Of a stretch of 64,000 nt of DNA, positions 21,986-33,405 are shown in pieces. Within the stretch, counting starts at the first letter, position 1; each line of letters begins with the position of its first letter. The position numbers and the translations under genes were made by a program. The notes beneath the pieces are model-generated. The model was not told the DNA's origin. It saw only the letters and a program-made list of their open reading frames with translations, and did not search any database. Source of the DNA: Uranotaenia lowii. Lineage: Eukaryota > Arthropoda > Insecta > Diptera > Culicidae. Location of the stretch: assembly GCF_029784155.1 (NCBI RefSeq), contig NC_073691.1, positions 123,628,714-123,692,713 of the forward strand, written 5' to 3'.

Positions 21986-23980
21986 AAAAATGTATGAACA
22001 TTTGGATATTTCTATCGAGAAGATTTGGCTGCGATCTGCGGCGCCAACTAACTAGTATTTTGTTACATCCGAGTAACTATGCTCGTAGGTGTTTATTATC
22101 TTTCTTTCACTCTTAGTTAATTTCCTGTTTTCCTCTCCACGGATTTTGGATAGAAAAACTGGATCAATTTTTTTCCTTGATGGTTGGTTTTGTTACATTT
22201 TCTTGTATTCTCATACACTAACTTCAAGTATATTCAAACGAACGCATTATGACACCGTACAAATGAAAGTAGATATACCAATCACACACTTTAAAATACT
22301 TCTACACGACCACTTTCTTTCGAAAAATGAATCACTTCCTCTAGCTGACACTGTTGCGTCGTTTTATCCCAAGATAGATGGAACGCTGGCTAGAATTCAT
22401 AATATGGAAGCAATTTTCCTAGCAGCGCCATAGACAAAAGGGTAGATCTCCCGGTGGGTTAGGGACCACTAGAGCTAACATTAAATATAACTTTCCCAGC
22501 TACTCGCTTATCTCAATTTCGTTTGTTGCTGCGTTTATCTGTGTATACAATACAAATTAGACCACTATTGCAGACTATTTCTATCAATTTAAATTTCAAA
22601 CACTTGTATGATAGCGTTGACGGTAAGTAGTGGCATAGTGGTTGTCCTCCTTTTTCGCAAACTGGCTAAAGTAGACATCGCCGTATATCCAAAAACAGTG
22701 CTACAGCTTCTTTCTAGCACTAGATAGCGCGCATATATATTACGAAATTTCTTCTTTCTTGATAGCAAAAATGAGCCGGAGCCGGAGCTATCCCACCCAA
22801 ACTAATACAATGGAATCAATCTTCCGGGTATTCTAGGATTAGTTTTTCTCCACTTCAAGAACCATATTCATTCCCTGTTTGCTTCCTTTTGCATGATTTG
22901 CACACACCGCGATTCGCCACTAGAAAGAATATCGAGAATATCGATTTTTTGTTTATACCACCGCTCTACAGTAGAAATGGTCCTCGCTCACTTGAAATTT
23001 ACAAATCAATATTTGTTTAACACTTTTGCAAACGCTCCTTTATGATTGATTTCGCGGATTTTCGCTAGCATGGTTCCATCGATTATACACCATTAATTTC
23101 AGAAGTAAGCGCTCCCCGTTGAAGGAACCATTGATAAATGCGTAAATTACGTCTCAACACTGAGGCGACCGAAAGAAAACTGAGGATCGGCTTCCTGTAG
23201 CGGTGTGTGTTGATTCATTTCCTTTGCTGGCGCCGGCGAACTTGTGTTGGTAGCACAGTCCGTGTGCACTGGGGCTTGATGTGATTAAGAAAAAGTGCGG
23301 TGTCGCGTGTTTTGTTTTGAAGCGACGCGTCAGACATGTAGCCAAACTTACACCTTCTGGCTTTGCAGATGGCGCTTGATGCGAGATGTGTCAGGGTTGA
23401 ATCAAGGCTGCTTCATACGTTCAATCGACAAAAGGTTGCACGATCTAATTACTGCTTCACCTCCCGAATAGAAAAACATCATGGAAAAACCATGAATTTT
23501 ATTTTCACTCTACCGTGGATTTTATGGTCGACACCAACGGTACATGAAACCATAATCTCACTGTTAAACTCATTGTTTTCGACCATGATATTTATTGTTT
23601 TGGCCAAAATTACCATGCAAAAGTTGAGAGTTATTTAGATAAGACCGCTAAACGTAAAATTACGCAAATTTTTTCTTGTCAATGTATTAATCGCAGCGCA
23701 CTCATGACTGCGACATTTGTGCAAACTTGTACATTCGTGCGACCTGTCGAATCAGTGTAAAATCTGTCGGAGTTCTACACGCTAACCTCTTTTCAGTCAA
23801 CTTTTGTACGGATAACTGCGACAGCAAAAAATTGCAAGAAATCCAATTTTCAATCAAAGAGATAATATAGCTTATACAGAATTGTATAGATGTGTATAGG
23901 TGAACTTATAGTCTATTCTCGTCAAGATCAACATGTGAGTGTCAAAATGGCAATATCTGACTGTATGATAAATTTCAACC
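21986..23980. other. Low-repeat region, possible promoter/5' region, no gene confirmed
   Basis: Few transposon signatures are seen. Several plus-strand frames (22089-22433, 23363-23638) have no motifs. A patch around 23,150-23,400 is GC-richer. The region could be upstream DNA of the minus-strand signal-peptide exon. Confidence 0.35.
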
Positions 23981-24004
23981 ATGTATAGAATTCGTCACAT
24001 GGCA

Positions 24005-24363
24005 AAATTTTATCATGAGACATAATCTGACCATGCAACATAATCAGTCCTTGTGACATAATCTTACCATGCAACTTAATCCGACTATGTGACGTAATCC
24101 GACCATGCAACATAAAATAACAATGTTATACAATCGGACCGCGTGAAATAATCTGATTATGCAATCATCTGATCATGTGACATAATCATACCATATTATA
24201 TAACCTGACCATGAAACATAATCCGACCATGTGGCATTATCAGATCATGCAACATAATTAGACCATGTGACATAACCCGACTGTGACCATGTGATATAAT
24301 CTGACTATGCAACATAATCCAACCATGCAACATAATCCGATCATGCAATATAATCCGACTATG
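24005..24363. repeat. Minisatellite, ~17-18-bp unit
   Basis: About twenty diverged tandem units of the form ATAATCCGACCATGCAAC occur, alternating between CATGCAAC and CATGTGAC variants (for example ACCATGCAACATAATC and GACCATGTGACATAA). There are no unique spacers of constant length, so this is a simple tandem array. Confidence 0.88.
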
Positions 24364-24379
24364 ACGGTTACTACTGCAA

Positions 24380-25147
24380 ATCGATATCTAGTTGGATTGG
24401 ATTACCACTGGTGTGTGAGGGGTCCGAATTCGGATCGAAGCGCAGTTTGACTGCAAAAAGAGAATGAAACCGAGGCTTTTTTTGCCAGGAATAGACCAAC
24501 CAGGAATCGGAAATTCTTCAGTTCCGGAAACAAGTCGCCTCACTCACAGCCCAACTTGCAATGTTTACACGCAAAGCACAGGAACACCAATCAAGCGATG
24601 AAATGGACACCGGAAATGAAACCAGCACGATAACAACTTGCTCAACGACCACTTACCACTACCCAAACGAACAAGAAAATTTTCATCGGAAGGATCCCAC
24701 AGTAGTAATGAACCCAGCTCCTTGGTTACCACGGAAACGAAACAGAATCGACCAAAGAAAAAACGACAACCCTACCCTGAGGATAAAAGAAACCAGATCA
24801 CGGAAAACCAACCGATCTCATCTAGTTCAGGTAAGGTCAATCTAGAATCGTCCTAATACTTCTTTCCCCAGCGGCGGTAATTTGAACAATTCTCTTTATT
24901 TTTAAAAAATAGCTACATTTAACAAACAACTCCCCCAATCATTCCTCCCACCAAAGGACCCCCGCTAGTAAAAACAAAAAAATATTTGCCATACAATGGA
25001 ACCTACGTGGGCTAAGAGAACGTCTGCATGAAATAGAACTGCTAACCTCCAAATTCCAACCGGCAATTTTATCACTCCAAGAGACCCTCCATTCATCACA
25101 ACAATCCAACCACATCAAAGGTTATACCACTCTCCTATAATCTACAC
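24380..25147 (+). pseudogene. LOA/Lian-like LINE, 5' part (ORF1 remnant and endonuclease start)
   Basis: The region near 24,990-25,140 translates as FAIQWNLRGLRERLHEIELL followed by SKFQPAILSLQETLHSS and KGYTTLL, the opening blocks of an apurinic-type endonuclease domain of non-LTR ORF2 proteins. Upstream (24,561-24,845) a polar frame rich in Ser, Thr and Asn may be an ORF1 remnant. The frame ends where the TIR element at 25,148 begins; related sequence resumes at about 34,836. Confidence 0.62.
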
Positions 25148-25883
25148 ACTACCAAAAAAATCTGGAAAATTACATCACATATGATGTAAATAAAAAGAAG
25201 CATCATATATGACGTAATTTTCCGTGCGAGTTGAGTGTTACACGTCTTTTGAACTTAAATAACTTGTTATATTGAACTGGCATGGAAAATTCCGTCACTT
25301 ACGACGCTTCTTTTTGGTTACATCATGTGATGTAATTTTACATATAAAAATTTTCGGGCTTTTTCGTTTCCAATTAGAAATTATTCCATAAAGAATGATT
25401 ATCAGTTTTATTGATTGATTAACATGTTTATTGAACTCAAACCTAAAAATAATTCCAAAATTTTGTCACTAAACTTATCCAAGGATTCACAAGAAATTTT
25501 CAAACGGCGGTGGATTCCTAGCGGGTTCCGTGTTTTGCACGACAAGCCAACATGTTCGTTTCTTGGAATAATCGTCAAACCTTTCTTCGGAAATTTCGCA
25601 CTTACATTACGAAAGTCCAAAATTTGGTGTGCATGATGAAAAATCTGTGGAAGAAGTAAATAAAAATTAGTACCGGGTATTGGCAATTAAAGACAGCTTT
25701 CAGTCGGAAATGTGATACCATCACTACTGAGCATGACGATTGGCTAAAACTCACCTGAACGCTAACTGAACCCAAAATGCACACCCGTTACCAAGCAGAT
25801 TTTTCCCGCGGCGATAGAAACGTTAGGTTAGGTTCCTGAAACGTTAGAATCTGCTTTTCCTTTGAATTATAGGTTCCAGGATT

Positions 25884-26433
25884 TTAAACCAGTTCATCCG
25901 CAGCTTTTCGGGCCTCCGACAAGTTTGACGTCTAGAAAAAAAGGAAAAAGGTCCTTCAAATTAATAAAATATTAATAAATAACACGAAGCAAATTGTTCT
26001 TACCCAATCTTTCCCAAAATAACGAAATTCAGAATGAGCATCTTGACCGGCTGGCAAAATTTCGTTCCTCAAACGAATATTTGTAACGCAGCTTCCAGAT
26101 CCATTTGCCTTTGCTTCTATTCCCCATCGATGTTGATTACCTACTTATAGGAAATTTCAAGGTTGAATGGAATGGGACTTTCAGTTGTTCCGGGTCATCC
26201 ACACACCGGTTATCGCTGTCCGATTGAATACACACTCCGGATTTTCCGTCCATTGCACGTACTTTTTCGAAATAAGGCTGGTAAATGAAACTTAATTAAT
26301 AATTTTCACTGAAATCCGATATTTTGCAACTTACCATTTGAAGATTCAATTATCTTTGATAAATGGGCGACAAATCAGCAGTCAGGAAACGAACAAACGC
26401 CTCTTTCCGGTGTTCCTCAACGATATCGTTGTC
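25884..26433 (-). CDS. Three-exon gene fragment inside the ACATCA element, function unknown
   Basis: I do not recognise it. On the minus strand, exon 26433-26335 (preceded by TATTAG, followed by GTAAGTTG) translates with EEHRKEAFVRFLTADLSPIY. Exon 26277-26004 (preceded by ACCAG, followed by GTAAGAAC) contains PYFEKVRAMDGKSGVCIQ and, after one frame change near 26,155, GIEAKANGSGSCVTNIRLRN plus EFRYFGKDW. Exon from 25931 (preceded by TTTCTAG) ends TSNLSEARKAADELV then TAA at 25884-25886. The first exon also has a stop. Coding-like composition plus three acceptor and two donor sites in one direction argue for real, decayed exons. They may be a captured host gene or the element's own gene. Confidence 0.45.
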
Positions 26434-26687
26434 CTAATATCAAAATAACTGATCATGCTGCGCTATTTACTCAATTTAAACCCGATTAAATTTGAATAAA
26501 AACCTTTGAACTTTTATAAACTTTTTTTTTTTTTTTTCGCTTTTCGCTTTTGGCACGGACCAAGATGTGATCCACAAAGCCAGTGTTGTCAAGTTTATTT
26601 TTCGTTCATTATCGTATCGCGAGCAAAACATTTTTAATTTTATTTTATTTTGAGTGTTTTGAAAGCGGATTTTGGTTAAAAAATAGT

Positions 26688-27676
26688 TCAAACATTCATT
26701 TTTATTATCTCGATGTATTCAGCCAGTTGTTTGTATTCTTCATACTTTTTTCTTTTTAGCATTTCTACTGTTTTTGTGAAGTTTTCCAAAAAGGTGAAAG
26801 CTGTTCTATGAGTCGCAAATTTGTTACAACCAAATAGAATGTGATCGAGGTCCTCGATCACATTACACTGGTCGCACAAGTTGGAACTGATAAGGCCCCA
26901 GGAGTTGAGACGATCCTTCGTTGCTGTGTGGAATGTCCTTATTCTGGATATTTGAACTGTTTGGTGTGTGTTTAGTGGCATGTTGTGAAACCAGGGTTTC
27001 GTGTCGATGTTCGGCATTATTTCGAAATGTTTCCTACCTTTTTGTTCTGAGATTTGTATGTAATTACTATTCCATTCCTGTATTATTTCTTTTTTATAGG
27101 TAATCAGTGTGTCTCCAAGAGTTAATCCATATGGTTCAACATTTACTTTGAATCTCGAAGATTTAGCAGCATGATCTGCTCGTTCATTTCCCAAGATGTT
27201 ACAGTGGCTGGGGATCCATTGAATAACTATTTTTTGTAGTGAGGAATTTTGAGCTGATAGTAATATTTCGTTTATTATGTAATTATCCCTGTTTCTGTTT
27301 TTCAGCAATTCGCAGCTGCTTTTGGAGTCTGTAAGTATGCATATTTTGTTTATCATTTTTCGAACCGCGTATTGGATAGCTGTTAGTATGGCCATAAGTT
27401 CGGCGTTTGTTATGGTAAAATTGGAATTTAACTTGTAGCTTTCTGATAGCTTCTCTGTATCATCGTAGAATCCAAATCCGGTATATTCTTCCGTTTTCGA
27501 ACCGTCGGTATAAATTTTATAAAAGTTTTCATATTTTTTCCTTATCATATTTAGAGCTGTTTGTTTTAGAATGTTCGTGTTAGTTGATCTTTTAGTGATT
27601 GTATCCAGGTTTGAAAAAACTTCGATTATATTAATCTCGTTTGGCATTCTATGGTTGATGGAGCACATTTGTGTTA
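26688..27676 (-). CDS. I-like ORF2, C-terminal half: RNase H and zinc knuckle
   Basis: This continues ORF2 beyond the RTE insertion. RNase H blocks are IYTDGSKTEEYTGFGFYDD, TNAELMAILTAIQYA, CILTDSKSSCELL and IQWIPSHCNILGNERADHAA, with all catalytic acidic residues present. A C-terminal cysteine motif NLCDQCNVIEDLDHILFGC follows, and the protein ends at TAA (26688-26690). RNase H within ORF2 is characteristic of the I group. The stretch is open throughout, so the RTE insertion is the only visible lesion of the element. The apparent first Met (27668) belongs to the duplicated target site and is not the natural start. Confidence 0.88.
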
Positions 27677-28888
27677 CCTAACCTACCTAAGGGTCCAGCG
27701 CCGATTGACCGGCGCATAGGGCTGAGATAAAAGATCTCCACTGCTGGCGATCCGGAGCCAGCGTCTTCACTTGCTGCCAGCCAAGGTTCTCGTCAACTGT
27801 GCGGATTTCAGCGGCTAGACTTCGCCGCCACGAGCTTTTGGGCCTGCCTCTTCTTCGATGCCCATCTGGATTCCAGTCAAGCGCCTCTCTGCAAATCTCG
27901 TTTTCATCTCTTCGCAGCGTGTGCCCAATCCATCTCCACTTACGTTCCCGAATCTCGATTTCTAGCGCCTTTTGATGACACCGGCGATGAAGTTCAACGT
28001 TTGAGATCCAGTTGCCAGGCCACCAAGCGCGAATGATGTTCCGCAGGCACCGATTCACAAAAACTTGCAGTTTTCGCGTCGTCACCGCATATGTGCACCA
28101 AGTCTCACACCCGTACAGCAATACGGATTTGACGTTTGAGTTGAAGATTCGGATCTTAGTTCGTAGAGAGATCTGGCGTGACCGCCAGATGTTTCGGAGA
28201 CTCGCAAACGCAAATCGGGCTTTTCTGATCCGGGTTTCGATGTCCTTCTTGGTACCACCATCAGGCGTAATCTGGCTACCAAGATACTGGAAGCACTCCA
28301 CTGTCTCAACCTGTTGTCCAGCTACCACGAAATTGGAACGATTTTCTGTATTGATTTCCATCGACTTGGTCTTTCCGACATTGATTTTGAGACCTGCTGC
28401 CTTGGAGCTTTCGGTGAGGTCGTCGAGTTTGCTCTGCATGTCTTGTTGTGTTTGGGCGAGCAAAACAATATCGTCTGCCAGGTCAAGGTCGTTCAGTTGC
28501 TCCATGGTTGAAGGATTCCACGGCAATCCTCGGTTTGGTCTACAGTCAATCGATCCAGTCAAGATCTCATCCATTACGATGAGAAAAAGCAGCGGTGACA
28601 AAATACATCCTTGTCTCACTCCAGCAGTTACCGGGATTGGTTCGGACAAGACACCGTCGTGTAAGACCTTGCACGAAAATGCCTCGTACTGTGCTTCGAT
28701 GAGATGGACTAGTTTCTCTGGGACCCCTCGTCGTCTAAGAGCAGCCCAGATGTTTTCGTGGTTCAGTCGGTCAAATGCTTTTTCGAAATCAACGAACACC
28801 AGCAGAAGAGAGTCCTGGAATTCGTTGATTTGTTCCAGTATTATTCGTAGCGTTGTGATGTGGTCCACACATGATCGTCCGGATCGGA
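27677..28888 (-). mobile_element. 5'-truncated RTE-clade LINE inserted in the I-like ORF2
   Basis: A 13-bp direct repeat CACATTTGTGTTA brackets it exactly (27664-27676 and 28889-28901). Its 3' end on the minus strand finishes in short TTAGGTAGG-type repeats, not poly(A), as RTE-clade elements do. Only the RT and C-terminal part is present. Confidence 0.93.
27687..28868 (-). CDS. RTE-clade reverse transcriptase, C-terminal part
   Basis: The frame (393 codons) starts within the truncated copy. Visible RT blocks are FVDFEKAFDRLNHENIW, TAGVRQGCILSPLLF and DLADDIVLLAQ; the usual YADD/FADD core reads LADD here. These are followed by GLKINVGKTKSM and FQYLGSQITPDGG. The C-terminal RTE signature includes LLYGCETW, IGHTLRRDENEI and GRPKSSWRRS. 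No stop occurs before TAG/TAA near 27687. The endonuclease domain is missing because of 5' truncation. The long plus-strand frame at 28012-28902 is its antisense shadow. Confidence 0.9.
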   Translation of the reverse strand: MDHITTLRIILEQINEFQDSLLLVFVDFEKAFDRLNHENIWAALRRRGVPEKLVHLIEAQYEAFSCKVLHDGVLSEPIPVTAGVRQGCILSPLLFLIVMDEILTGSIDCRPNRGLPWNPSTMEQLNDLDLADDIVLLAQTQQDMQSKLDDLTESSKAAGLKINVGKTKSMEINTENRSNFVVAGQQVETVECFQYLGSQITPDGGTKKDIETRIRKARFAFASLRNIWRSRQISLRTKIRIFNSNVKSVLLYGCETWCTYAVTTRKLQVFVNRCLRNIIRAWWPGNWISNVELHRRCHQKALEIEIRERKWRWIGHTLRRDENEICREALDWNPDGHRRRGRPKSSWRRSLAAEIRTVDENLGWQQVKTLAPDRQQWRSFISALCAGQSALDP

Positions 28889-28901
28889 CACATTTGTGTT
28901 A

Positions 28902-31542
28902 ACAGGTTTTTATTTTCTATTGCAATTTTTTCTATAAAGGCGAGTTTAGTGAGCGTTGAGGTGGAGTTTATTGAAGAAATTAACGTGTCTATGATCGGGC
29001 TGTTCCTGAAATAGAATATCTTGGCAATTTCTTTGAATGCTAGGAATTTTGCTCTAGTTTTTACTGGAAGCTCTCCAGTTTCACTCAGTAAAACTTGATT
29101 AGGTGTAGATTTTAGTAATCTCATAGAGATCCTTAAGGACGTGTTGAAAGCTGCTTGAATTTTTTTGATGTTTGTGTTATTAGTAGAAGCATATACAGTT
29201 ATAGCATAATCGACTATTGATCTTATCAGGGATTGATTGACTTGTAATATAGTTTTGGGATGGGCCCCATGGGATTTCCTGCAGAGCATTTTAATTATAT
29301 TGGTCTTATTATTTATTTTCCTAATGGTCTCTGTAACGTGTCTATTGAAGGATAGTTTATGATCAATATACACTCCAAGATATTTTTGATAAGGCGCATT
29401 CGGGATGATGGTATTGTCTAGTCTGATGTTAAGGTCATGTAGTTTATTTGTGAAACATATAGTCGCCGACTTTTCGGGGTTGATATTCAACTTTAATTTG
29501 GTGAAAGCTGATTTGATATTGTTCAAGGTTTGGTTCATTTTTTGTGCTGCTAGTGTTGGATTTTTTTCAATAACTAGGACCGCAAAATCGTCGGCGAATT
29601 GGTAGAGTAGAGCATCTCTTTGAACGACTTCATGTATCTGAGCAGTGTAAACATTAAAAAGGATCGGGGACAAGGGGCACCCTTGTGGGAGTCCCTTGTT
29701 TGTTTTCCTGAAAATGGTGGTTCCATTGTTAAGAGTTATTGCGGTTGTACGATATTTCAAGTAGTGATATATCCAATCACATAATTCGGCCGGAAAATTT
29801 TTAGAATCTAGTATATTCATCAGCTCATTAATGTCCACGCTATCAAAAGCTTTACTTAAATCTAAAAATGTTACAACTGAGCATTCCGCGTTTCTTTTTG
29901 TCATTTGAACTCTCGATATCAATGAGTTAATACAGTTGACTGCTGAAGTTTTCTTTTTAAACCCGAAGGAGTGATTTGGTATGATAGCATTGTCTTCAAT
30001 AAATTTGGTTAATGGTTTTTTAATACACATATTTATGATTTTGAGGAAGACTTGGATAAGTGAAATAGGCCTATAACCTAAGGGATCTAGTTGGCTTTTG
30101 CCCGGTTTGTTTATAGGTACTATCTTTGTGATTCTCCATTGATCTGGTATTTCCTTTTTACTATAGACAGCGTTGAGAATTTCGGATATTTTAATTATAA
30201 TTTTATTTTCTACGTTTTTAAGTATATGAAATGAAACATTATCAAAACCTGGGGCGGAACTGTTTTTCTTCTTATGTATCAATGAATTAACTTCGGAAAA
30301 TTCAATTTTATATGATTCTGTTGATGATTTCATTTGGTAATGTATTTCATCAACTATTGGAGGAAAATTTAAGTCGATAAATTTTTGTACTAAGTCATTA
30401 TTGTTTAGTAAGATTTTATTCTCTTTTTTATTGAATCCCCCACTCAACATTCTAACTGTATTCCAAATCTGTTTTTGTGGCAGATCTGGTGTCAGGGTAT
30501 CAATAAGCTCTTTATATGATTTCCTTTTTTCTCTCCTTATAACTGATTTTAATTTTGCTCTACTTTTTTTGAATTTTAAATAATTTTCTAGGGTTAAGTT
30601 TTGGTAGTACGATGAAAGGTTACTATTTTTTTCCTCAAGTAATTGTTGTATTTCGTTGGTCCACCACGTTTTGGGTGATTTATAATTTACTGGGTTAACT
30701 ATGGTTTCAGATTTGGTTATTTGATCATCGAAAAAGGATTGTAAATCATTTGCTGTTTGTATACTTTCTACGTCCATAGTGTTTATGAGTTTAATCGCCT
30801 TTTTTTTATTAATTCTTTTACTACAGTAATCAAAAATTGGCATTGAGTTTAGTATTTCAATTAAAATCATTTTATGATTTCCGGATATTTCCTCGTCAAG
30901 GACTTTCCAGCTAATTTTGGGTGCTATACTATTAGATACTATCGTGAGGTCTATTGCTGAGTGAGTTGTATTTGGTGGTTTTATAAGTGTTGCTGATCCA
31001 TCGTTCATAATCATCAAATCTGTTTGTTCTAGCATGTGAGCTAGCAGTTGTCCTCGTGGACAGTTGTTATCTGCTAAGTTCCATAAAGAATTATGGGCGT
31101 TAAAATCTCCTGCCAGAATAATATGTGTATTTGAGTTTTCTATGAATCTAAAAAGTTGGCTGAGAGGATCTTTGATTTGTCTATTGTTTATGGGTGAAGG
31201 AGGAATGTAGATGGATATTATTTGGATGGGTTCTAGAGAATTCAATAGTTTAACTGAGGCTATTTCTATTGGTGATACATCAGGTGTTTTCATTTCAATG
31301 AAAGCTATGTCATTTTTGATAAGGAAACCAACTCCACCGTAACCATTTGTTCTCGTGTTCCTTGGAAATTTGTATCCTTCTATATTGCATTTTTCTTGTT
31401 CTTTAAGCCAAATTTCGGATAGTATTACTAAGTCAATATCATTGGATTTCAAAAATTTACTCAAAAGTGCTCTTTTTTCTGTAGGTCTTATGCTATTTAT
31501 ATTGTATTGTATGATATTCAAGTTTCTTACGATAGTTGCCAT
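28902..31542 (-). CDS. I-like ORF2, N-terminal part: endonuclease and reverse transcriptase
   Basis: I take the ATG at 31542 (MATIVRNLNIIQYNINSIRP) as the start, because the endonuclease domain begins at once; the frame is open farther upstream only through a lysine-rich spacer. Endonuclease blocks are NIIQYNINSIRP, LSEIWLK, GYGGVGFLIK, ILAGDFNAHNSLW and SAIDLTIVS, with SGNHKMILIE. RT blocks follow: YRPISLIQVFLKI, VVTFLDLSKAFDSVD, NKGLPQGCPLSPILFNVYT and YQFADDFAVLV. The catalytic Asp pair is intact (FADD). The frame is interrupted after NLLTQM by the RTE insertion and resumes at 27676 with RNase H. Apart from that insertion no stop is seen. Confidence 0.9.
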
Positions 31543-31624
31543 GGTGATATTAATACAGTATTTCATGAAGTTTAATTGGGAAAAATAGTAGAGCAACATC
31601 GGTATTTTTTTTTTTTTTTTTAAA

Positions 31625-33193
31625 TTAATTGTCCAATAAAATCGGAGTCCCAGTACTACCTTGATGTCCACTAGGGGTGTTGGCAATCGGTGTCTCCGTT
31701 CTAGCAATTTGATTTTCTATAATTTTATCGTTCATTGTATCGTTTATCAGTGTACTTAACTCGTCGTTTATCTTTATTAACATCAAATCGGAATTCCAGT
31801 CATTCGTTTTCTTACTCGTTTGTTCTTTAATTTCTGTTTGTATAGATTTTATTTTGTCGTAAATTTCTGTAATTTTAAAGTGTTTAATGATTTCAGTTTT
31901 CAGGAATTCAGCAAGCTGATGTACGTTTTCAAGATTATCATTGTTGTCTGTTTGAAACGTTTTATTATAGGAAGTACTTGGTCTATTGTTTTCAGTGATA
32001 TTCAAGGTATTTTTCTGATTCAAATTAGTGTTTGGTCTATTTTTGCCGGTGATATTTAAGGTGTTATTCTGATTCAAATTAGGAAAATCTTTTTCGAAAT
32101 TAATGTTTAAACGATGTTGTTGTGATTGTTTTGGAAAAAGTTGAGCAGCTTCTATAAAGGATAGTTTTTGTGTAGTCATGGCTATATTAATTTTCTGTTG
32201 TCTCACTCTTTCTGGACACTCCTTATGATTGGATTCGAACTCTCCTTTGCAATGAATGCAACAATAATTTTCTACCTCGCAAGAGTCACTAGCATGTTCT
32301 TGTCCGCATTTTTTGCAACGGGCTTTTGCCTTGCAAACCTTGGCCTTGTGGCCAAAACGCCAACAGTTTAGGCATTGTTTCAAAGGAAAAATATAGTTTT
32401 CGACTTTAGAATTGATTCCGTAGATAGATACCATCTCAGGTAATATTTCACCTGCAACTTCAATCTTTACTGAGAATGTAGGAATCGGATCTCCCACACG
32501 TTTACCATTTTCGAATTTCATACGATTAATTCTTTCAATCTTCTCAATTTTTTTGGTACATTTTATGTTATTTTTAATTTCATCATCAGTAATGGATAGT
32601 GGAATACCCTTGATTATCCCGAAGGTGCACTGAAACATCTTGGGAACGTAAACTTTGTAATGATAGGTTTCTTTAAGAAGTTTGGAGTTTATTAATGGTT
32701 CTGCGTGGTTAGCCTTGTCAAAGGTTATTTTGAAGCGACCTTTTCCGGCTTGTTTGAGCTCTTTATAATTTTTAATTTCAATGTTATGGAGCATTTTAGC
32801 TACTTCCATAACGTGAATATGTTTGATTTCAGATTTAGTTCCGTTAGTATTCTTTTCGTTAGTATCATTTTCAACTGACTCTGGTTCAATGAAAAATGTT
32901 TTGAAAACTGGATTTTTTACCCACCCTGGATTTTTATTATTCTTCCTGTTTTTCTTGTTAGATTTGCCCTGGTTTTTCTCTTGATCTGAATTTTGGCTTT
33001 GGTCCGCCATTTTGTTGGAAAGCATCAAATTTTCAATCTTCGATTTTTTGGTTTGGTTTTCAATTAATTCGTCATCACTATTCTGTCGTTTAAAATTTAT
33101 ATTTTGGTCGTCTGTAAATGAGGCAAAGCTCATATCGGAATCGTAAGGATCGTCTCGATCCCTGGCGTCTCCATCTTTCCGCTTTTGACTCAT
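31625..33193 (-). CDS. I-like ORF1, gag-like protein with CCHC zinc knuckles
   Basis: This is the nucleic-acid-binding ORF1 protein of the I-like element, expected to coat the element RNA. I start at MSQKRKDGDARDRDD (33193); an upstream in-frame Met at 33211 is possible. The N-terminal 120 residues are charged and low-complexity. Around residues 280-345 three cysteine knuckles are visible: CLNCWRFGHKAKVCKA, CKKCGQEHASDSC and CCIHCKGEFESNHKEC. A central region with CTFGIIKGIPLSITDDEIKN resembles an RRM-like fold. The C-terminus is Asn-rich, with a repeated NTLNITG/ENNRP unit. The frame is open to the stop at 31625. Confidence 0.88.
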   Translation of the reverse strand: MSQKRKDGDARDRDDPYDSDMSFASFTDDQNINFKRQNSDDELIENQTKKSKIENLMLSNKMADQSQNSDQEKNQGKSNKKNRKNNKNPGWVKNPVFKTFFIEPESVENDTNEKNTNGTKSEIKHIHVMEVAKMLHNIEIKNYKELKQAGKGRFKITFDKANHAEPLINSKLLKETYHYKVYVPKMFQCTFGIIKGIPLSITDDEIKNNIKCTKKIEKIERINRMKFENGKRVGDPIPTFSVKIEVAGEILPEMVSIYGINSKVENYIFPLKQCLNCWRFGHKAKVCKAKARCKKCGQEHASDSCEVENYCCIHCKGEFESNHKECPERVRQQKINIAMTTQKLSFIEAAQLFPKQSQQHRLNINFEKDFPNLNQNNTLNITGKNRPNTNLNQKNTLNITENNRPSTSYNKTFQTDNNDNLENVHQLAEFLKTEIIKHFKITEIYDKIKSIQTEIKEQTSKKTNDWNSDLMLIKINDELSTLINDTMNDKIIENQIARTETPIANTPSGHQGSTGTPILLDN

Positions 33194-33405
33194 CGTGGCT
33201 ACATACCACACCTAACCTATATTTTACTAATAACTATAAATATTACTTTTGAATCGGTACTTACGGCTAAATTTTAAGAGATAATAAAAATATTGAATGG
33301 AACACTAATTACTATTACTTATCCTTATAAATTTTTCTCACACTGGTTGCTTTACACATCCGGCTTGGTTGGCGTTTGGCGTTGAAGTGTTTTTTTATAA
33401 ACTTT

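Larger units (their letters stand above)
26525..33392 (-). mobile_element. Full-length I-like non-LTR retrotransposon (interrupted)
   Basis: A 13-bp direct repeat TTTTATAAACTTT flanks it (26512-26524 and 33393-33405). The 3' end on the minus strand is a poly(A) tract (T run at about 26522-26537). The 5' end begins CACTTCAACGCC. It carries ORF1 with zinc knuckles, and ORF2 with endonuclease, RT and RNase H. Without the RTE insertion at 27677-28888 it is about 5.6 kb, a normal full length. An internal T19 tract (about 31603-31621) marks the spacer between ORF1 and ORF2. Confidence 0.92.

Noticed and set aside
22089..22433. 114-codon plus-strand frame with hydrophobic start
   Set aside because: No splice or poly(A) context, biased composition, no motif; it lies upstream of and opposite to the candidate signal-peptide exon.
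24005..24363. Regularly spaced short repeats resembling a CRISPR array
   Set aside because: The units are contiguous and diverged with no unique spacers, and the surrounding DNA is clearly eukaryotic.
28012..28902. Long plus-strand open frame (296 codons)
   Set aside because: It is antisense to the RTE reverse transcriptase, which has clear conserved blocks; this frame has none.
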